A stretch of 64,000 bases of DNA from Adiantum capillus-veneris. Taxonomy: Eukaryota; Streptophyta; Polypodiopsida; Polypodiales; Pteridaceae. Numbering within the stretch: the first letter of the stretch is position 1; each line of letters starts with the position of its first letter. Positions 20,595 through 29,725 of this stretch are shown here, piece by piece. Position numbers and translations under genes: made by a program. The notes beneath the pieces are model-generated. The model did not search any database. It was not told the origin of the DNA and saw only the letters and a list, made by a program, of their open reading frames with translations. The stretch covers positions 117,870,043 to 117,934,042 of the forward strand of contig CM043960.1 of the NCBI GenBank assembly GCA_014529385.2, given 5' to 3'.

Positions 20595-21891
20595 GGTATA
20601 GCGGCTTAGTACTTAGGCATCACAAAAGGATGGCGAATCCGCACACCCTTCACACATACACAAGCTCACTCCAAAACACAAGACTAGGTGGCGATCCCGC
20701 ACACCTCACATGGGCAAAAACATTGCAAGAAAACATACTCACAAAACCTCAAGCTTTATTTAGAGAATTAGGCGATGAAATGGGGAGCATAGGCTAGGGG
20801 AATGAGAAGGGAGAGAGTGGTAGAGCACATGGCGGATAGGTGGGAGTTGATGGCGAAGACTCGCACGAGGATTATGGCCATCATCCTTCATTTAGTTGCC
20901 CTTCATCTTCCATAGCCAAGGGTGTAGAGGTCATGCTCAAGACAAGCATGGTGATTGCGGTAATGGTGATGGTGTGTGTGTGCACTAGGCACACACAGTG
21001 CATAGTGTGTTCTTTGGTGATGTTGTGTCGTTAGTGTGATGGTGACCCCTCTTTATATAGGGGACTAGGGGGGAGAAATTCTAGAATTTAGAAATGAAGA
21101 AATCATTATCTACATAGGCCATGTGACTGTGGGCCCCACTTGTCTGGCTGTGTGTATATGTGCCAGAACAGCAGTCTCATAAGAGAGACTAAGAGAGAGA
21201 GATGGGTTGATGAAAAAAAAGTGAGAGGTGACATGGAGAATAAAGTAATTACAAGAGGGGAGAGAGGGGAGTGTGCTCAGAGGTGAATCTGTGTGCAGAT
21301 GTGTGTGAACATAAGAAAAATCAGGTAACCACCGGGTGGGGATGGGTCTGTGGGCACCTTTTTCAGTGAAACTGAGTGTGTGTGAGTGTGGGGGAGGTTA
21401 TTTAGCTACAAGACAAGAGACATGGTGCCCTTTAGAGAGAGAGGGGGTTATTTGGGTAATGGGATATGATAGGAGAGAGAAAGAGGGGGTGGGGTATACT
21501 ATTTTGGAAGATAGGGTAAGTTGCATGTGAGTTAGGGTGCATTATTGGTGAGTTATAATGCATTATTGGTGAGAGGTGGGGTAGCTTGAGGGGAGAGAGA
21601 AAGGAGAAAGGACAAAGCGAAGTGAGAGGGGGTTGACTTTTTGAGTGGAGGAGAGGAAAAGGGACACCCGGCGGGGCAACAGTGAAGAAAAAGGAGGCAA
21701 GGTGGGGATGGGCTACGCCGCAGGCATGAGGTGGCCTATTTTACCTTTCTTATATATTTACATAGTCATACTTTATTTTTTTCTTACTTTTTTCAATGCC
21801 TTTTATCACTCCCTTCATAAGAGGGGGTTTTCATGGGGTGGGGACGAGAGAAGAGGGGTATGGGAGATAGGCTTGTGAAAAGCCCCCATCA
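20341..21891 (-). repeat. 3' LTR of the Tat-like gypsy element
   Basis: 1551 bp, TGAAGGGAG to CCCCCATCA on the plus strand, matching 27567-29099. It contains a GA run at 20551-20587 and a TATATAGGGG box near 21056. Short frames inside are repeated in the other LTR and are not genes. Confidence 0.92.
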
Positions 21892-21907
21892 TTAGCCCTC
21901 CCCTTTT
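21892..21907 (-). promoter_or_regulatory. Polypurine tract of the Tat-like gypsy element
   Basis: On the minus strand AAAAGGGGAGGGCTAA immediately precedes the 3' LTR (TGATGGGGGC). Confidence 0.8.
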
Positions 21908-21919
21908 GGCTAGAGCCAT

Positions 21920-23311
21920 TCATGTCTCTAGCTCATCTGTTTGATCATTATCGCCGGAGGTGGCAGCTGATGGTGTGCCCTCATCTGGAATGTCAATAGG
22001 TGGAGCCTGGTCAAATCGAAGAAAATTAGGTTTAAGTCGCCAACCATTTACCCTGGTTTTATGAAGTTTTCCATCAGCCTCCATAAGCTGGTAGCTTCCA
22101 TTGGCATACTTTTTCCTGACGATGAAAGGACCTTCCCATCGGAGTAGGAGTTTCTTATCCTTGCGCGTGTCGAAGCGATTGTCGTAGCGGAGCACCAACA
22201 TTCCTTTCTTCAATTCTTTTTTCCGGAGATGCTCGTTAAAGCTAAGCCGTCTATGCTCTGCTTGTGCTGCATAATAATTTATTGCTTCTTCTATGTCCAG
22301 CTGCAGTCTTTCCAAGTTGATGATGTGATCTCTCAAATGGATGTTGGGCTGTTGAAGCTGGCTTGCCATTACTCTGAGACTTTGTAGTTGCACTTCAATG
22401 GGCAAGATTGCTTCCTTACCAAATGCTAGATGATACGGTATGAATCCCAAGGATGTACGAAATGAAGTTCTGTAGGCCCATAAAGCTGCTAGTAGATACT
22501 TATCCCAGTCTCCAGGATGATTGTTTACCTGCTTGGTAATAATTTTAGAAACCATTCCATTTACCTTTTCAACTAGGCCATTACATTGAGGGTAATATGG
22601 TGAAGAGTGCCTCCTTGTAATGCCCAGTTTCTGCATTAATTCTCCTACCAAGTCTGCTCTGAAACCTGGCCCTCTATCAGAGATGATCTCTAAAGGTGTG
22701 CCAAACCTACAGCATATGTGCTCGTAGATAAATTTAGCTACCTCTACCGCTGTGATTCTAGTGGTGGCTGTAGCCTCTGCCCATCTAGTCATGTAGTGGA
22801 CCCCCATGATAATGTAGAATTTTCCTGAGTTGGCCCTAGGTAATGGCCCAATGGCATCGATACCCCATTTTTCAAATGGGCCATATGAGAGAATAGGTGT
22901 CTGTGGTTCAGGCATAAGCGACCTAGTGCCGGCCTTTTGACACAACTTACATGTTTTGCACCAGTGGTGTACATCACGGTTGAGGCTAGGCCATATGAAG
23001 CCTGCCTGCAAGATTTTCCTACTTGTTATGTCTAGGTCAAAGTGACCACCACAAACCCCATCGTGACAGCTAGCAATTACTCCCGTGATTTCCTGAGAGA
23101 GAGGGACCTTCCTGAGTATTTGGTCCTTACCCTTACAGTACAAACCGTCATTGATGAGTCGATACCTTTTGGCCTTCCGCGTCAGCCATTGCTTTTGTCC
23201 CTTTGTTAAATATGATGGGCATTCCCCTGTTTCCAAAAAATGCATGATGTCAGGCAAGCCATCACTTCCTTGAAATAGAGGGAGCTTTAGTTTTATTGCT
23301 CCAACCACCAC
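21920..23311 (-). CDS. Gypsy integrase (intact open frame)
   Basis: 463 codons. The HHCC zinc-binding region contains CKTCKLCQKAG. The catalytic core has the first Asp in KWGIDAIGPLP, the second in IISDRGPGF and the Glu in CNGLVEKVNGM. The C-terminal part has GPFIVRKKYANGSYQL, a typical gypsy integrase C-terminal fold. It inserts element cDNA into chromosomes. No stops are seen, unlike the copia copies. No chromodomain was recognised. Confidence 0.88.
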   Translation of the reverse strand: MVVGAIKLKLPLFQGSDGLPDIMHFLETGECPSYLTKGQKQWLTRKAKRYRLINDGLYCKGKDQILRKVPLSQEITGVIASCHDGVCGGHFDLDITSRKILQAGFIWPSLNRDVHHWCKTCKLCQKAGTRSLMPEPQTPILSYGPFEKWGIDAIGPLPRANSGKFYIIMGVHYMTRWAEATATTRITAVEVAKFIYEHICCRFGTPLEIISDRGPGFRADLVGELMQKLGITRRHSSPYYPQCNGLVEKVNGMVSKIITKQVNNHPGDWDKYLLAALWAYRTSFRTSLGFIPYHLAFGKEAILPIEVQLQSLRVMASQLQQPNIHLRDHIINLERLQLDIEEAINYYAAQAEHRRLSFNEHLRKKELKKGMLVLRYDNRFDTRKDKKLLLRWEGPFIVRKKYANGSYQLMEADGKLHKTRVNGWRLKPNFLRFDQAPPIDIPDEGTPSAATSGDNDQTDELET

Positions 23312-23386
23312 TTCCTGTAGTCTTTCACTTGCTAGGGCATCTGCTTCTTGGTTTTGAGCCCTTGGGATATGGTGTATTTGAACTTC

Positions 23387-24136
23387 TTAAGTTTTTACAC
23401 CACTTAAGTGAGTCCTTAAACTAGGATTCTTGCATGTCCATGCTCCATTTACTTGCCTTACCAGAAGTAGAGCATCCCCAAATACATTAAGGCGTTGTAC
23501 ACCTTGCGAGACGCACCATTGTAGACCCTTGGTTAGTGATGCATACTCAGCTTCATTGTTAGAATGTGAATCTAACAATTGGCCCAACGAAAATACCTTT
23601 GTCCCTTTGTCATCAAAGACCACTATTCCTGTAGCTGCTTTGTCGGACGCTCGCTTGTAGGCTCCATCAAAGTAGAGAGAGTATGCTCCTTCTACCATCG
23701 GTGGTACTGGAGGTAATCGGACTTCGCCTTTCTTAGATTGATTCTCCTTCCTTTCAAAGACTTGGTAGGTCATGAGTCCCCCCAAACTTGCCCTTGTCGT
23801 GCTTTCTACCTGTACCGTGTAGTCAAACTCTTGCAGACGAACTAGCCATTTAGTAATTCTAGCAGACACATCCATGTGTTGTACAACATAGGGAAATATT
23901 TCATCCGTGGTTAGAATCACAAATTGCTTAGGCAGCAAATATGACCTAAACTTTGTAGTTGCAAATCTAAGAGCTAGGACTAAGTGTTCCACATGGGTGA
24001 AACCTTTCTCTCCTGCTGTCATCATTCGACTAGAGAAGTAGATTGGCCTCATGAAAGATGTCGTCGTATCCTTTTGGAGTAGCACAGCCCCCAATGAGTC
24101 ATCACCAACACTTGAGGCGACATAGAATTTTTGCAT
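23387..24136 (-). CDS. Gypsy RNase H plus second (archaeal-type) RNase H
   Basis: The first half is the usual gypsy RNase H following RT (GAVLLQKDTTTSFMRPIYFS, then FTHVEHLVLALRFA). The second half (YSLYFDGAYKRASDKAATGI ... NNEAEYASLTKGLQ) is an additional RNase H of archaeal type, with FDG and NEAEY catalytic positions, diagnostic of Tat-lineage elements. The frame overlaps the upstream polyprotein by 35 bases, so one frameshift separates them. The reading then stops about 75 bp before the integrase frame. Confidence 0.85.
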   Translation of the reverse strand: MQKFYVASSVGDDSLGAVLLQKDTTTSFMRPIYFSSRMMTAGEKGFTHVEHLVLALRFATTKFRSYLLPKQFVILTTDEIFPYVVQHMDVSARITKWLVRLQEFDYTVQVESTTRASLGGLMTYQVFERKENQSKKGEVRLPPVPPMVEGAYSLYFDGAYKRASDKAATGIVVFDDKGTKVFSLGQLLDSHSNNEAEYASLTKGLQWCVSQGVQRLNVFGDALLLVRQVNGAWTCKNPSLRTHLSGVKT

Positions 24137-26732
24137 CCCACTTAGGTGGTGAGATAGTTGGCAGAGTGGCTAAGACCTCCTTTACCTTGTTGTAGTGATG
24201 TTCGCTTTCCTCGTCCCAAGTGAAAGTTGATCTTTGAGTGAGTTGTTGCAGTGGTAGAACAAGTTGTGATAGTAGATGTATAAATCGACTTAAGTACCTC
24301 ACATTCTGTAGAAAAGAGACCAGTTGGCGTGCGGTCGTTGGTGAAGGTAGGACTATGAGTGCGGACGCATTTAGTGGTTTGTAGTCAACACAGAACCTCC
24401 ACTTACCATTCTTTTTAGGCGTCACCACTACGGGTGACACCCATTCTGAGTTTTCTACAGGATAGATGAATCCCGCCTCCAGCAGTTTCCTTACCTCGAC
24501 CAAGAGTGCCTTTTCTTGTATGACCCCCGGTCGTCGTAGCTTTTGCACAACTGGTTTTACCCCTTCCTTCAGCTTGATATGATGTTCCACCACTGTAATG
24601 CCTGTGATTCTTTCATAGTTGTCAATGAACAGGTTAGGAAATCCCATCAACATTTGCAAAAAACTATCTTTCTCCTCAAGTGTTAATTCCGTAGACAACA
24701 TACCCTTCAACCTACTTCTTCCTAGGCCAGGTGATTTGCTCTCCTCTTCATTGGGTTGCCCTTTTGGTGATGGATCACCAGTCGTGCTTACCCTTTGTGG
24801 ATCCTTCATAATGATACCCATCACATCAATGGAACTGTCACTTTCATCGGTGGATGTGGTCTCCTCCTCAGAACTGGAAGATTCGCTAGTGGTTTCATCT
24901 GCCGATGTTTCCAGATTCATTTGCTTCTGCTTGCCAATCCTCATGTCGTAGTAGATTGTCTCCCCTTTCTTACCGGTCATGCGTAGAAGGCCAGTACCCC
25001 AGTCCTGTTTTGCTTTCATGGCCATCAACCATGGCCTTCCCAAAATTAGTGGATAGCCCTCCCCCTTAGTAGGCATTACAAAAACATCTACCTCTACCTC
25101 AGTGTTGAAAGCTTTGATTTTCACGGCACTTACCACACCCACACACTTTACTTTTGCGTTGTTTGCCATCTTTGCCTTGCATGGAGAAGGCCTGTCAACC
25201 TCGAGCCCTAATTGAAGCATCATAGCTTCGCTCATTACATAGATTTGTGCACCTCCATCAATGTAGGTGTTTCCAACCCTCTTTCCTTTTATGTTTACGT
25301 CGACAATTGGAAGGATGTCATCCATGTTGCATCCCGAAATTGCTCCGGCTACCTTTGTTTTGGAGCGTCTTGTACTTACCATTTTAGACCATTGTCGCCT
25401 TACTTTTGGTGCAAGATGTAGCAGCTGTGGCCATGTAATCTTCGGTCCTTGCTCTGCCACATCCAATGTTAGATCATAGGGCTTAGAACTTTCCCCTAGC
25501 TGAAAGTCGGTGATGCCCAATTTCCGTCGTGGCCTGGATGGCCTCTTGCTAGTTTCTCCTCTCATGCTTCTCTCATCATCTGATTGTGTAGCTTTCTCCC
25601 TCCTAGCTCTTTTCACAGTCATGGCTTCAAGTGGTTCTAAAAGGGTTACCTTCTCCTTACCCTTGTCCCTCTCCTTTGCTCTGGGTGGATCCACTACTAT
25701 GGCTTTTCCTTTCTCTTCTAGCCTTATGATGTTTACAGGGCGATCAGGTGGTGGGGCTGGTGGAAGAGGTGGGATGGATGCTTGTAGTGGTGTCTGGGGT
25801 GGACGTAGAATTTGTGTTGGTGGGGGTGGTGCTCGGGGTGGGGGTGTTCTTTCTCTAGGTGGTGACAATTGGTTCCTCCTACCTCCTCTATTATAGTTTT
25901 GTCGTGGTTTGGGACAGTAGTACATACCGTGACCGTCTTCTCCGCAGTTGTAGCAATGATACTCCCTGTTTTGTCGTCGTGCTCTTCTAGGGTCTTGATC
26001 TCTTTCTTGAATCCTCCCTTGTTGTATTAAGTGGACAGACAAATTCTGCAGTTGGTCAGTAATATGGGCCAACATATCTTGTTGGTCATCTCTTACCCCA
26101 AGAGCCGGTGGTGGTGGTGGAATGGTGGTTGTCGTAGTTGCTGGTCGACGCGATGTTCCTGATTCTGTTGACTCGGTTTCTTTGGCTTTCATTCGCAGCT
26201 TCTTGTCTTTAAGGCGAGCAATCTCAACGGCTAACTCGTACGTGGCCGGGAATCTACCTTTCACCTTCTCCTTAAGAAGCGGCCATAAGCCATGCGTGAA
26301 CCGATCTTTTTTTAGGAAATCGGGTGCAGCTTCCCCCCTAGCCAGTGACTCAATCCACCGTTCCCACAAATCCACAAATTTGGACTCATAGGTGGCATAT
26401 TCTAAAAGACCCTCCTGCTTCAAGTCTCTCAACTTGTCCCACAACTTTTCTGAAGTGGTACCTCCCCCAAAGCACCTCTTAAAAGCGGTTTTTAAGGGTT
26501 CCCAGTCATCCTTGGTTGCTTGTGGAAGTGCATTGTACCATGATCTAGCTTCTAGCTTCATGAGATGCTTAAAGATTCTAACCCGAGATTCATCCGTATC
26601 TTTGTTGCTCACTACACATGCTACTTCAAAGTCATCTAGGAAGTCTGTTACAAAATCCTCCCCTTTCTTTCCTTTAAATGTTGGAAATGCTACACTTGCC
26701 ATGATTACTGAGAGAGAGCTAGAAAGACACAC
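24102..26732 (-). CDS. gag-pol: Gypsy gag-protease-RT polyprotein with RT core deleted
   Basis: 876 codons. Gag capsid-like part (FPTFKGKKGEDFVTDFLDDF), zinc knuckle CYNCGEDGHGMYYC, Pro-rich linker, aspartic protease (YIDGGAQIYVMSEAMM with LILGRPWL), then RT fingers (FIYPVENSEWVSPVVVTPKK, WRFCVDYKPLNA). Directly after PLNA the frame jumps to the RT thumb region (FLQNVRYLSRFIH), so the palm with the YxDD active site is absent. The frame stays open across the deletion. The element can make gag and protease but no working RT. Confidence 0.87.
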   Translation of the reverse strand: MCLSSSLSVIMASVAFPTFKGKKGEDFVTDFLDDFEVACVVSNKDTDESRVRIFKHLMKLEARSWYNALPQATKDDWEPLKTAFKRCFGGGTTSEKLWDKLRDLKQEGLLEYATYESKFVDLWERWIESLARGEAAPDFLKKDRFTHGLWPLLKEKVKGRFPATYELAVEIARLKDKKLRMKAKETESTESGTSRRPATTTTTIPPPPPALGVRDDQQDMLAHITDQLQNLSVHLIQQGRIQERDQDPRRARRQNREYHCYNCGEDGHGMYYCPKPRQNYNRGGRRNQLSPPRERTPPPRAPPPPTQILRPPQTPLQASIPPLPPAPPPDRPVNIIRLEEKGKAIVVDPPRAKERDKGKEKVTLLEPLEAMTVKRARREKATQSDDERSMRGETSKRPSRPRRKLGITDFQLGESSKPYDLTLDVAEQGPKITWPQLLHLAPKVRRQWSKMVSTRRSKTKVAGAISGCNMDDILPIVDVNIKGKRVGNTYIDGGAQIYVMSEAMMLQLGLEVDRPSPCKAKMANNAKVKCVGVVSAVKIKAFNTEVEVDVFVMPTKGEGYPLILGRPWLMAMKAKQDWGTGLLRMTGKKGETIYYDMRIGKQKQMNLETSADETTSESSSSEEETTSTDESDSSIDVMGIIMKDPQRVSTTGDPSPKGQPNEEESKSPGLGRSRLKGMLSTELTLEEKDSFLQMLMGFPNLFIDNYERITGITVVEHHIKLKEGVKPVVQKLRRPGVIQEKALLVEVRKLLEAGFIYPVENSEWVSPVVVTPKKNGKWRFCVDYKPLNASALIVLPSPTTARQLVSFLQNVRYLSRFIHLLSQLVLPLQQLTQRSTFTWDEESEHHYNKVKEVLATLPTISPPKWDAKILCRLKCW

Positions 26733-27188
26733 TGCTTAACTTGCAAAAGTTTTTTTCTTCTTTACAAGGAGGCGTGTATACCCTCTTATACTAGGACATA
26801 GATTAAAACTTCAAATGGTACATTGCCTTGTACCAAAGGTAAGACAAATGGTTGATCTGATGCCAGAACCTCCCAAAACCGCTCCCCACCCGGCATGGTG
26901 TCAATGACGTGCTGGTAGTGAGCCTTCAAATCCAGTATTACCTTGATTGAGCGTACACGTGTTGGTATGTGTGATCTGTCTTGAGGTAGGTTGTACTGAT
27001 TCATGTGAAGCTTAGAGGTGCTTAGTCACTGTCCAAGCTTGTGGGAGAGGGCAGTGTTCTTTCCTGAAACAAACTCATTAGATCCCTAGTTTCTCTAGTG
27101 AGAGTGTGAGCCAATGCTTCTGTTATCTATGCTGCAGCATCAAGTGCGACTTGAAAACTGACTGTGATAATTACCTCGGTGACTTGAG

Positions 27189-27493
27189 TTACCCGATTCT
27201 CAAAGTAGAATAGTGTTGATTCTCTATTGTGTAGAGCTCCTTCCATTTTGTTGTTGTGGGTTGGTTGTAGGTTGCGGACATGGTTTCGACCTTCTCCTTC
27301 TTCTTCTTCTTCTTGGCACTTGGCCTATGTATATCCACTGGGTTTGGCGTGTTGGTTGACTCTCCCATTTCAAATCGATTACTGTTACGCCTGGCACTCG
27401 AGCTTCGATGGAGATGTGGAGTTCGTCTAGTTGTGCTTGGAGCTCTTCTTCTTCTGTCATCCAATTAGCAAATCCTGCTAGCCATTCATCCAT
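27189..27493 (-). CDS. Small leader ORF of the gypsy element (unrecognised)
   Basis: 89 codons starting MDEWLAGFANWMTEEEELQA, about 75 bp after the 5' LTR and upstream of gag, with an acidic N-terminal helix and an RRRRRRRR run. A second frame overlaps it. It could be an accessory or upstream regulatory ORF, or chance. No homologue is recalled. Confidence 0.3.
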
Positions 27494-27548
27494 TCACAAT
27501 AGTTTAAGGGTTTCAGTCTTGTAAACTAAAGGGTTTCATGAAAAGATC

Positions 27549-27566
27549 CTCCGTGGGGGCACCAAA
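27549..27566 (-). promoter_or_regulatory. Candidate primer binding site of the gypsy element
   Basis: On the minus strand TTTGGTGCCCCCACGGAG abuts the 5' LTR end. The TGG start and position fit a primer site; the tRNA is not assigned. Confidence 0.6.
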
Positions 27567-29099
27567 TGACGGGAGTCAAGCGAACCCCGAACCCCGACGG
27601 CCTCTAAAACACCGGGGACCGAATGGCGCGCCTCGAGCCTATCATGGTAAAGCAAACAAGGGGCACCACCTAGCTTCAGCGGCTAGGATGCAAACAACAC
27701 ACCACCATAACAAATTTTTCATCCAAGAGAGATGGATGCTTGGGAGTAATGATGAAAAGGAAAGGGAATGAGATCAAGTGAGAGAGAGAGAGAGAGAGAG
27801 TGAGGGAGGGGGTATAGCGGCTTAGTATTTAGGCATCACAAAAGGATGGCGAATCCGCACACCCTTCACACATACACAAGCTCACTCCAAAACACAAGAC
27901 TAGGTGGCGATCCTGCACACCTCACATGGGCAAAACATTGCAAGAAAACATACTCACAAAACCTCAAGCTTTATTTAGAGAATTAGGCGATGAAATGGGG
28001 AGCATAGGGTAGGGGAATGAGAAGGGAGAGAGTGGTAGAGCACATGGCGGATAGGTGGGAGTTGATGGCGAAGACTCGCACGAGGATTATGGCCATCATC
28101 CTTCATTTAGTTGCCCTTCATCTTCCATAGCCAAGGGTGTAGAGGTCATGCTCAAGACAAGCATGGTGATTGCGGTAATGGTGATGGTGTGTGTGTGCAC
28201 TAGGCACACACAGTGCATAGTGTGTTCTTTGGTGATGTTGTGTCGTTAGTGTGATGGTGACCCCTCTTTATATAGGGGAGGAGGGGGGAGAAATTCTAGA
28301 ATTTAGAAATGAAGAAATCATTATCTACATAGGCCATGTGACTGTGGGCCCCACTTGTCTGGCTGTGTGTATATGTGCCAGAACAGCAGTCTCATAAGAG
28401 AGACTAAGAGAGAGAGATGGGTTGATGAAAAAAAAGTGAGAGGTGACATGGAGAATAAAGTAATTACAAGAGGGGAGAGAGGGGAGTGTGCTCAGAGGTG
28501 AATCTGTGTGCAGATGTGTGTGAACATAAGAAAAATCAGGTAACCACCGGGTGGGGATGGGTCTGTGGGCACCTTTTTCAGTGAAACTGAGTGTGTGTGA
28601 GTGTGGGGGAGGTTATTTAGCTACAAGACAAGAGACATGGTGCCCTTTAGAGAGAGAGGGGGTTATTTGGGTAATGGGATATGATAGGAGAGAGAAAGAG
28701 GGGGTGGGGTATACTATTTTGGAAGATAGGGTAAGTTGCATGTGAGTTAGGGTGCATTATTGGTGAGTTATAATGCATTATTGGTGAGAGGTGGGGTAGC
28801 TTGAGGGGAGAGAGAAAGGACAAAGGAAAGAGAGAGGGGGTTGACCTTTTGAGTGGAGGAGAGGAAAAGGGACACCCGGCGGGGCAACAATGAAGAAAAA
28901 GGAGGCAAGGTGGGGATGGGCTACCCCGCAGGCATGAGGTGGCCTATTTTACCTTTCTTATATATTTACATAGTCATACTTTATTTTTTTCTTACTTTTT
29001 CCAATGCCTTTTATCACTCCCTCCATAAGAGGGGGTTTTCATGGGGTGGGGACGAGAGAAGAGGGGTATGGGAGCTTGGCTTGTGAAAAGCCCCCATCA
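27567..29099 (-). repeat. 5' LTR of the Tat-like gypsy element
   Basis: 1533 bp, nearly identical to 20341-21891, with a shorter GA run (27781-27800). Plus-strand ends TGACGGGAG and CCCCATCA. Confidence 0.92.
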
Positions 29100-29403
29100 G
29101 TGTATTTGTCATAGGATCCTTTGGATAAATAGACCCATCGCTCCACAAATCCAAATGATGTTCCTTATTTGTCCTTCTAAGTTCTTTCTCCCGTTGAGAT
29201 AAGAAAGACTCCCTCCTATGTTTCTGCAACAGTGCGTACTCTTGCAATACATCAACATGAAGATGATGCGTGTTATTTCTTTGGGTAAGTGTTAAAGATG
29301 AAGGGACTGAGGATTGCAAGTTCAAATTGGTGTTTTCATCAGAAAAAGAAGCGTTCTCCATTCCTAGAGTTGATAGAGAAAAATACGGACACTCAAAACT
29401 CAT
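29100..29403 (-). CDS. Gene D possible N-terminal exon, cut by the gypsy LTR
   Basis: Open frame with ATGs at 29403 and 29361 (MENASFSDENTNLNLQSSV), polar, with a basic QREKELRRTNKEHH segment, running into the gypsy LTR at 29099 after KDPMTNT. Its continuation after the gypsy (left of 20341) has an intron-like pyrimidine tract and acceptor at 20296, so the gypsy probably sits in or beside an intron. Linked to gene D by strand and position only. Confidence 0.4.
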
Positions 29404-29429
29404 GAAATATCTCAGATTTTGGGAGGGAA

Positions 29430-29693
29430 GACCATATTCTCAAGTTTAGAGTTGATAGAGTTCGTGTGGCTTATGTTTCTGGAGGGAAAGCTTGTAAGTT
29501 GGCATTTCAAATCATTAGTCATACGGTTAGTTGGATTCCTGACAAGAGAATGAAGGCTAAGAATGATAAAGACGGTGGCTACCTACCAAAGAATGTCATT
29601 TTGGCTTTTTGTTGGCGCAAAAAAGTATCAAATAAAATGCACAATTTAACATTTTTATTTTCTCTCTCTAAGCCGACGTGGAACTTCTTACAG
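29430..29693 (+). CDS. Open frame near the right TIR (unrecognised)
   Basis: The frame reads GREDHILKFRVDRVRVAYVS, GGKACKLAFQIISHTVSW and KNVILAFCWRKK, running toward the right TIR and stopping within it. The composition looks protein-like (balanced, basic), and it is divergent from gene D with which it nearly abuts. It may be a last exon of a gene cut off by element rearrangement. No family is recognised. Confidence 0.35.
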
Positions 29694-29725
29694 GGCCTAA
29701 AAGTGAGTCCAACTTTCTCCTAATG
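29694..29725 (-). repeat. Right terminal inverted repeat of the large element
   Basis: GGCCTAAAAGTGAGTCC through CTCCTAATG, the inverse of 616-647 with one mismatch. The copia gag resumes at the next base. Confidence 0.9.

Larger units (their letters stand above)
20341..29099 (-). mobile_element. Tat-like Ty3/gypsy element, near-identical LTRs, RT core deleted
   Basis: Minus-strand LTR element: 5' LTR 27567-29099, 3' LTR 20341-21891, primer site next to 27566, polypurine tract at 21892-21907. Gene order is gag, protease, truncated RT, RNase H, second archaeal-type RNase H, integrase. The extra RNase H points to the plant Tat lineage. The LTRs match over 1.5 kb apart from GA-run length and scattered changes, so insertion is recent. 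No target duplication is evident (left GGCGC, right GTGTA). The RT core is missing, so this is a non-autonomous copy. Confidence 0.9.
17886..29403 (-). pseudogene. Gene D of the TIR element: transposase-like gene, split by a gypsy insertion
   Basis: Minus-strand pieces: an N-terminal exon at 29403-29100; then, after the gypsy insertion, 20295 to about 19240; about 19083-18320; and 18242-17886. The last splice (THYM | HILFNH) is in phase, with donor ATG|GTGGGT and acceptor TTTCAATGCAG. The core reads VEGFGDYTVEWHMAGALKTL, then PCLYCM, VHVCTLHALCQIIEKVV, and GSLSIWSTQGMEKTHY...TRHG. I take this as a DDE/RNase H-like transposase pattern (Asp, CxxC and CxxH cluster, late Glu in an SxQGxE motif) seen in uncharacterised eukaryotic repeat proteins. 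That assignment is from memory and motif logic. At least five in-frame stops and one frameshift show it is dead. Confidence 0.55.
616..29725. mobile_element. Large TIR element inserted in copia C2 gag (29.1 kb; about 12.5 kb without nested insertions)
   Basis: The ends form a 32-bp inverted repeat beginning CATTAGGAGAAAGTTGG, with one mismatch in 32. Removing 616-29725 restores the copia gag exactly. No target-site duplication is seen, and the insertion falls between A and T. The interior carries four spliced gene-like units (A to D), hairpin arrays, and three later retroelements at 1600-4310, 7486-12638 and 20341-29099. Lack of a TSD is unusual for a DDE transposon and recalls Helitron or Spy-type insertion, but the long TIR argues against a classical Helitron. 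The superfamily is not recognised. The boundaries are seen directly; treating everything inside as one element is inference from nesting and gene layout. Confidence 0.8.

Noticed and set aside
20840-21878. Small open frames repeated at 28055-29086
   Set aside because: Duplicates inside the two gypsy LTRs; no conserved domain, and LTR sequence explains both.
616-29725. Classical Helitron, because insertion is between A and T without duplication
   Set aside because: No TC start, no CTRR end and a 32-bp near-perfect TIR; no Rep/helicase inside. The Rep/helicase at 54.6 kb belongs to a different element.
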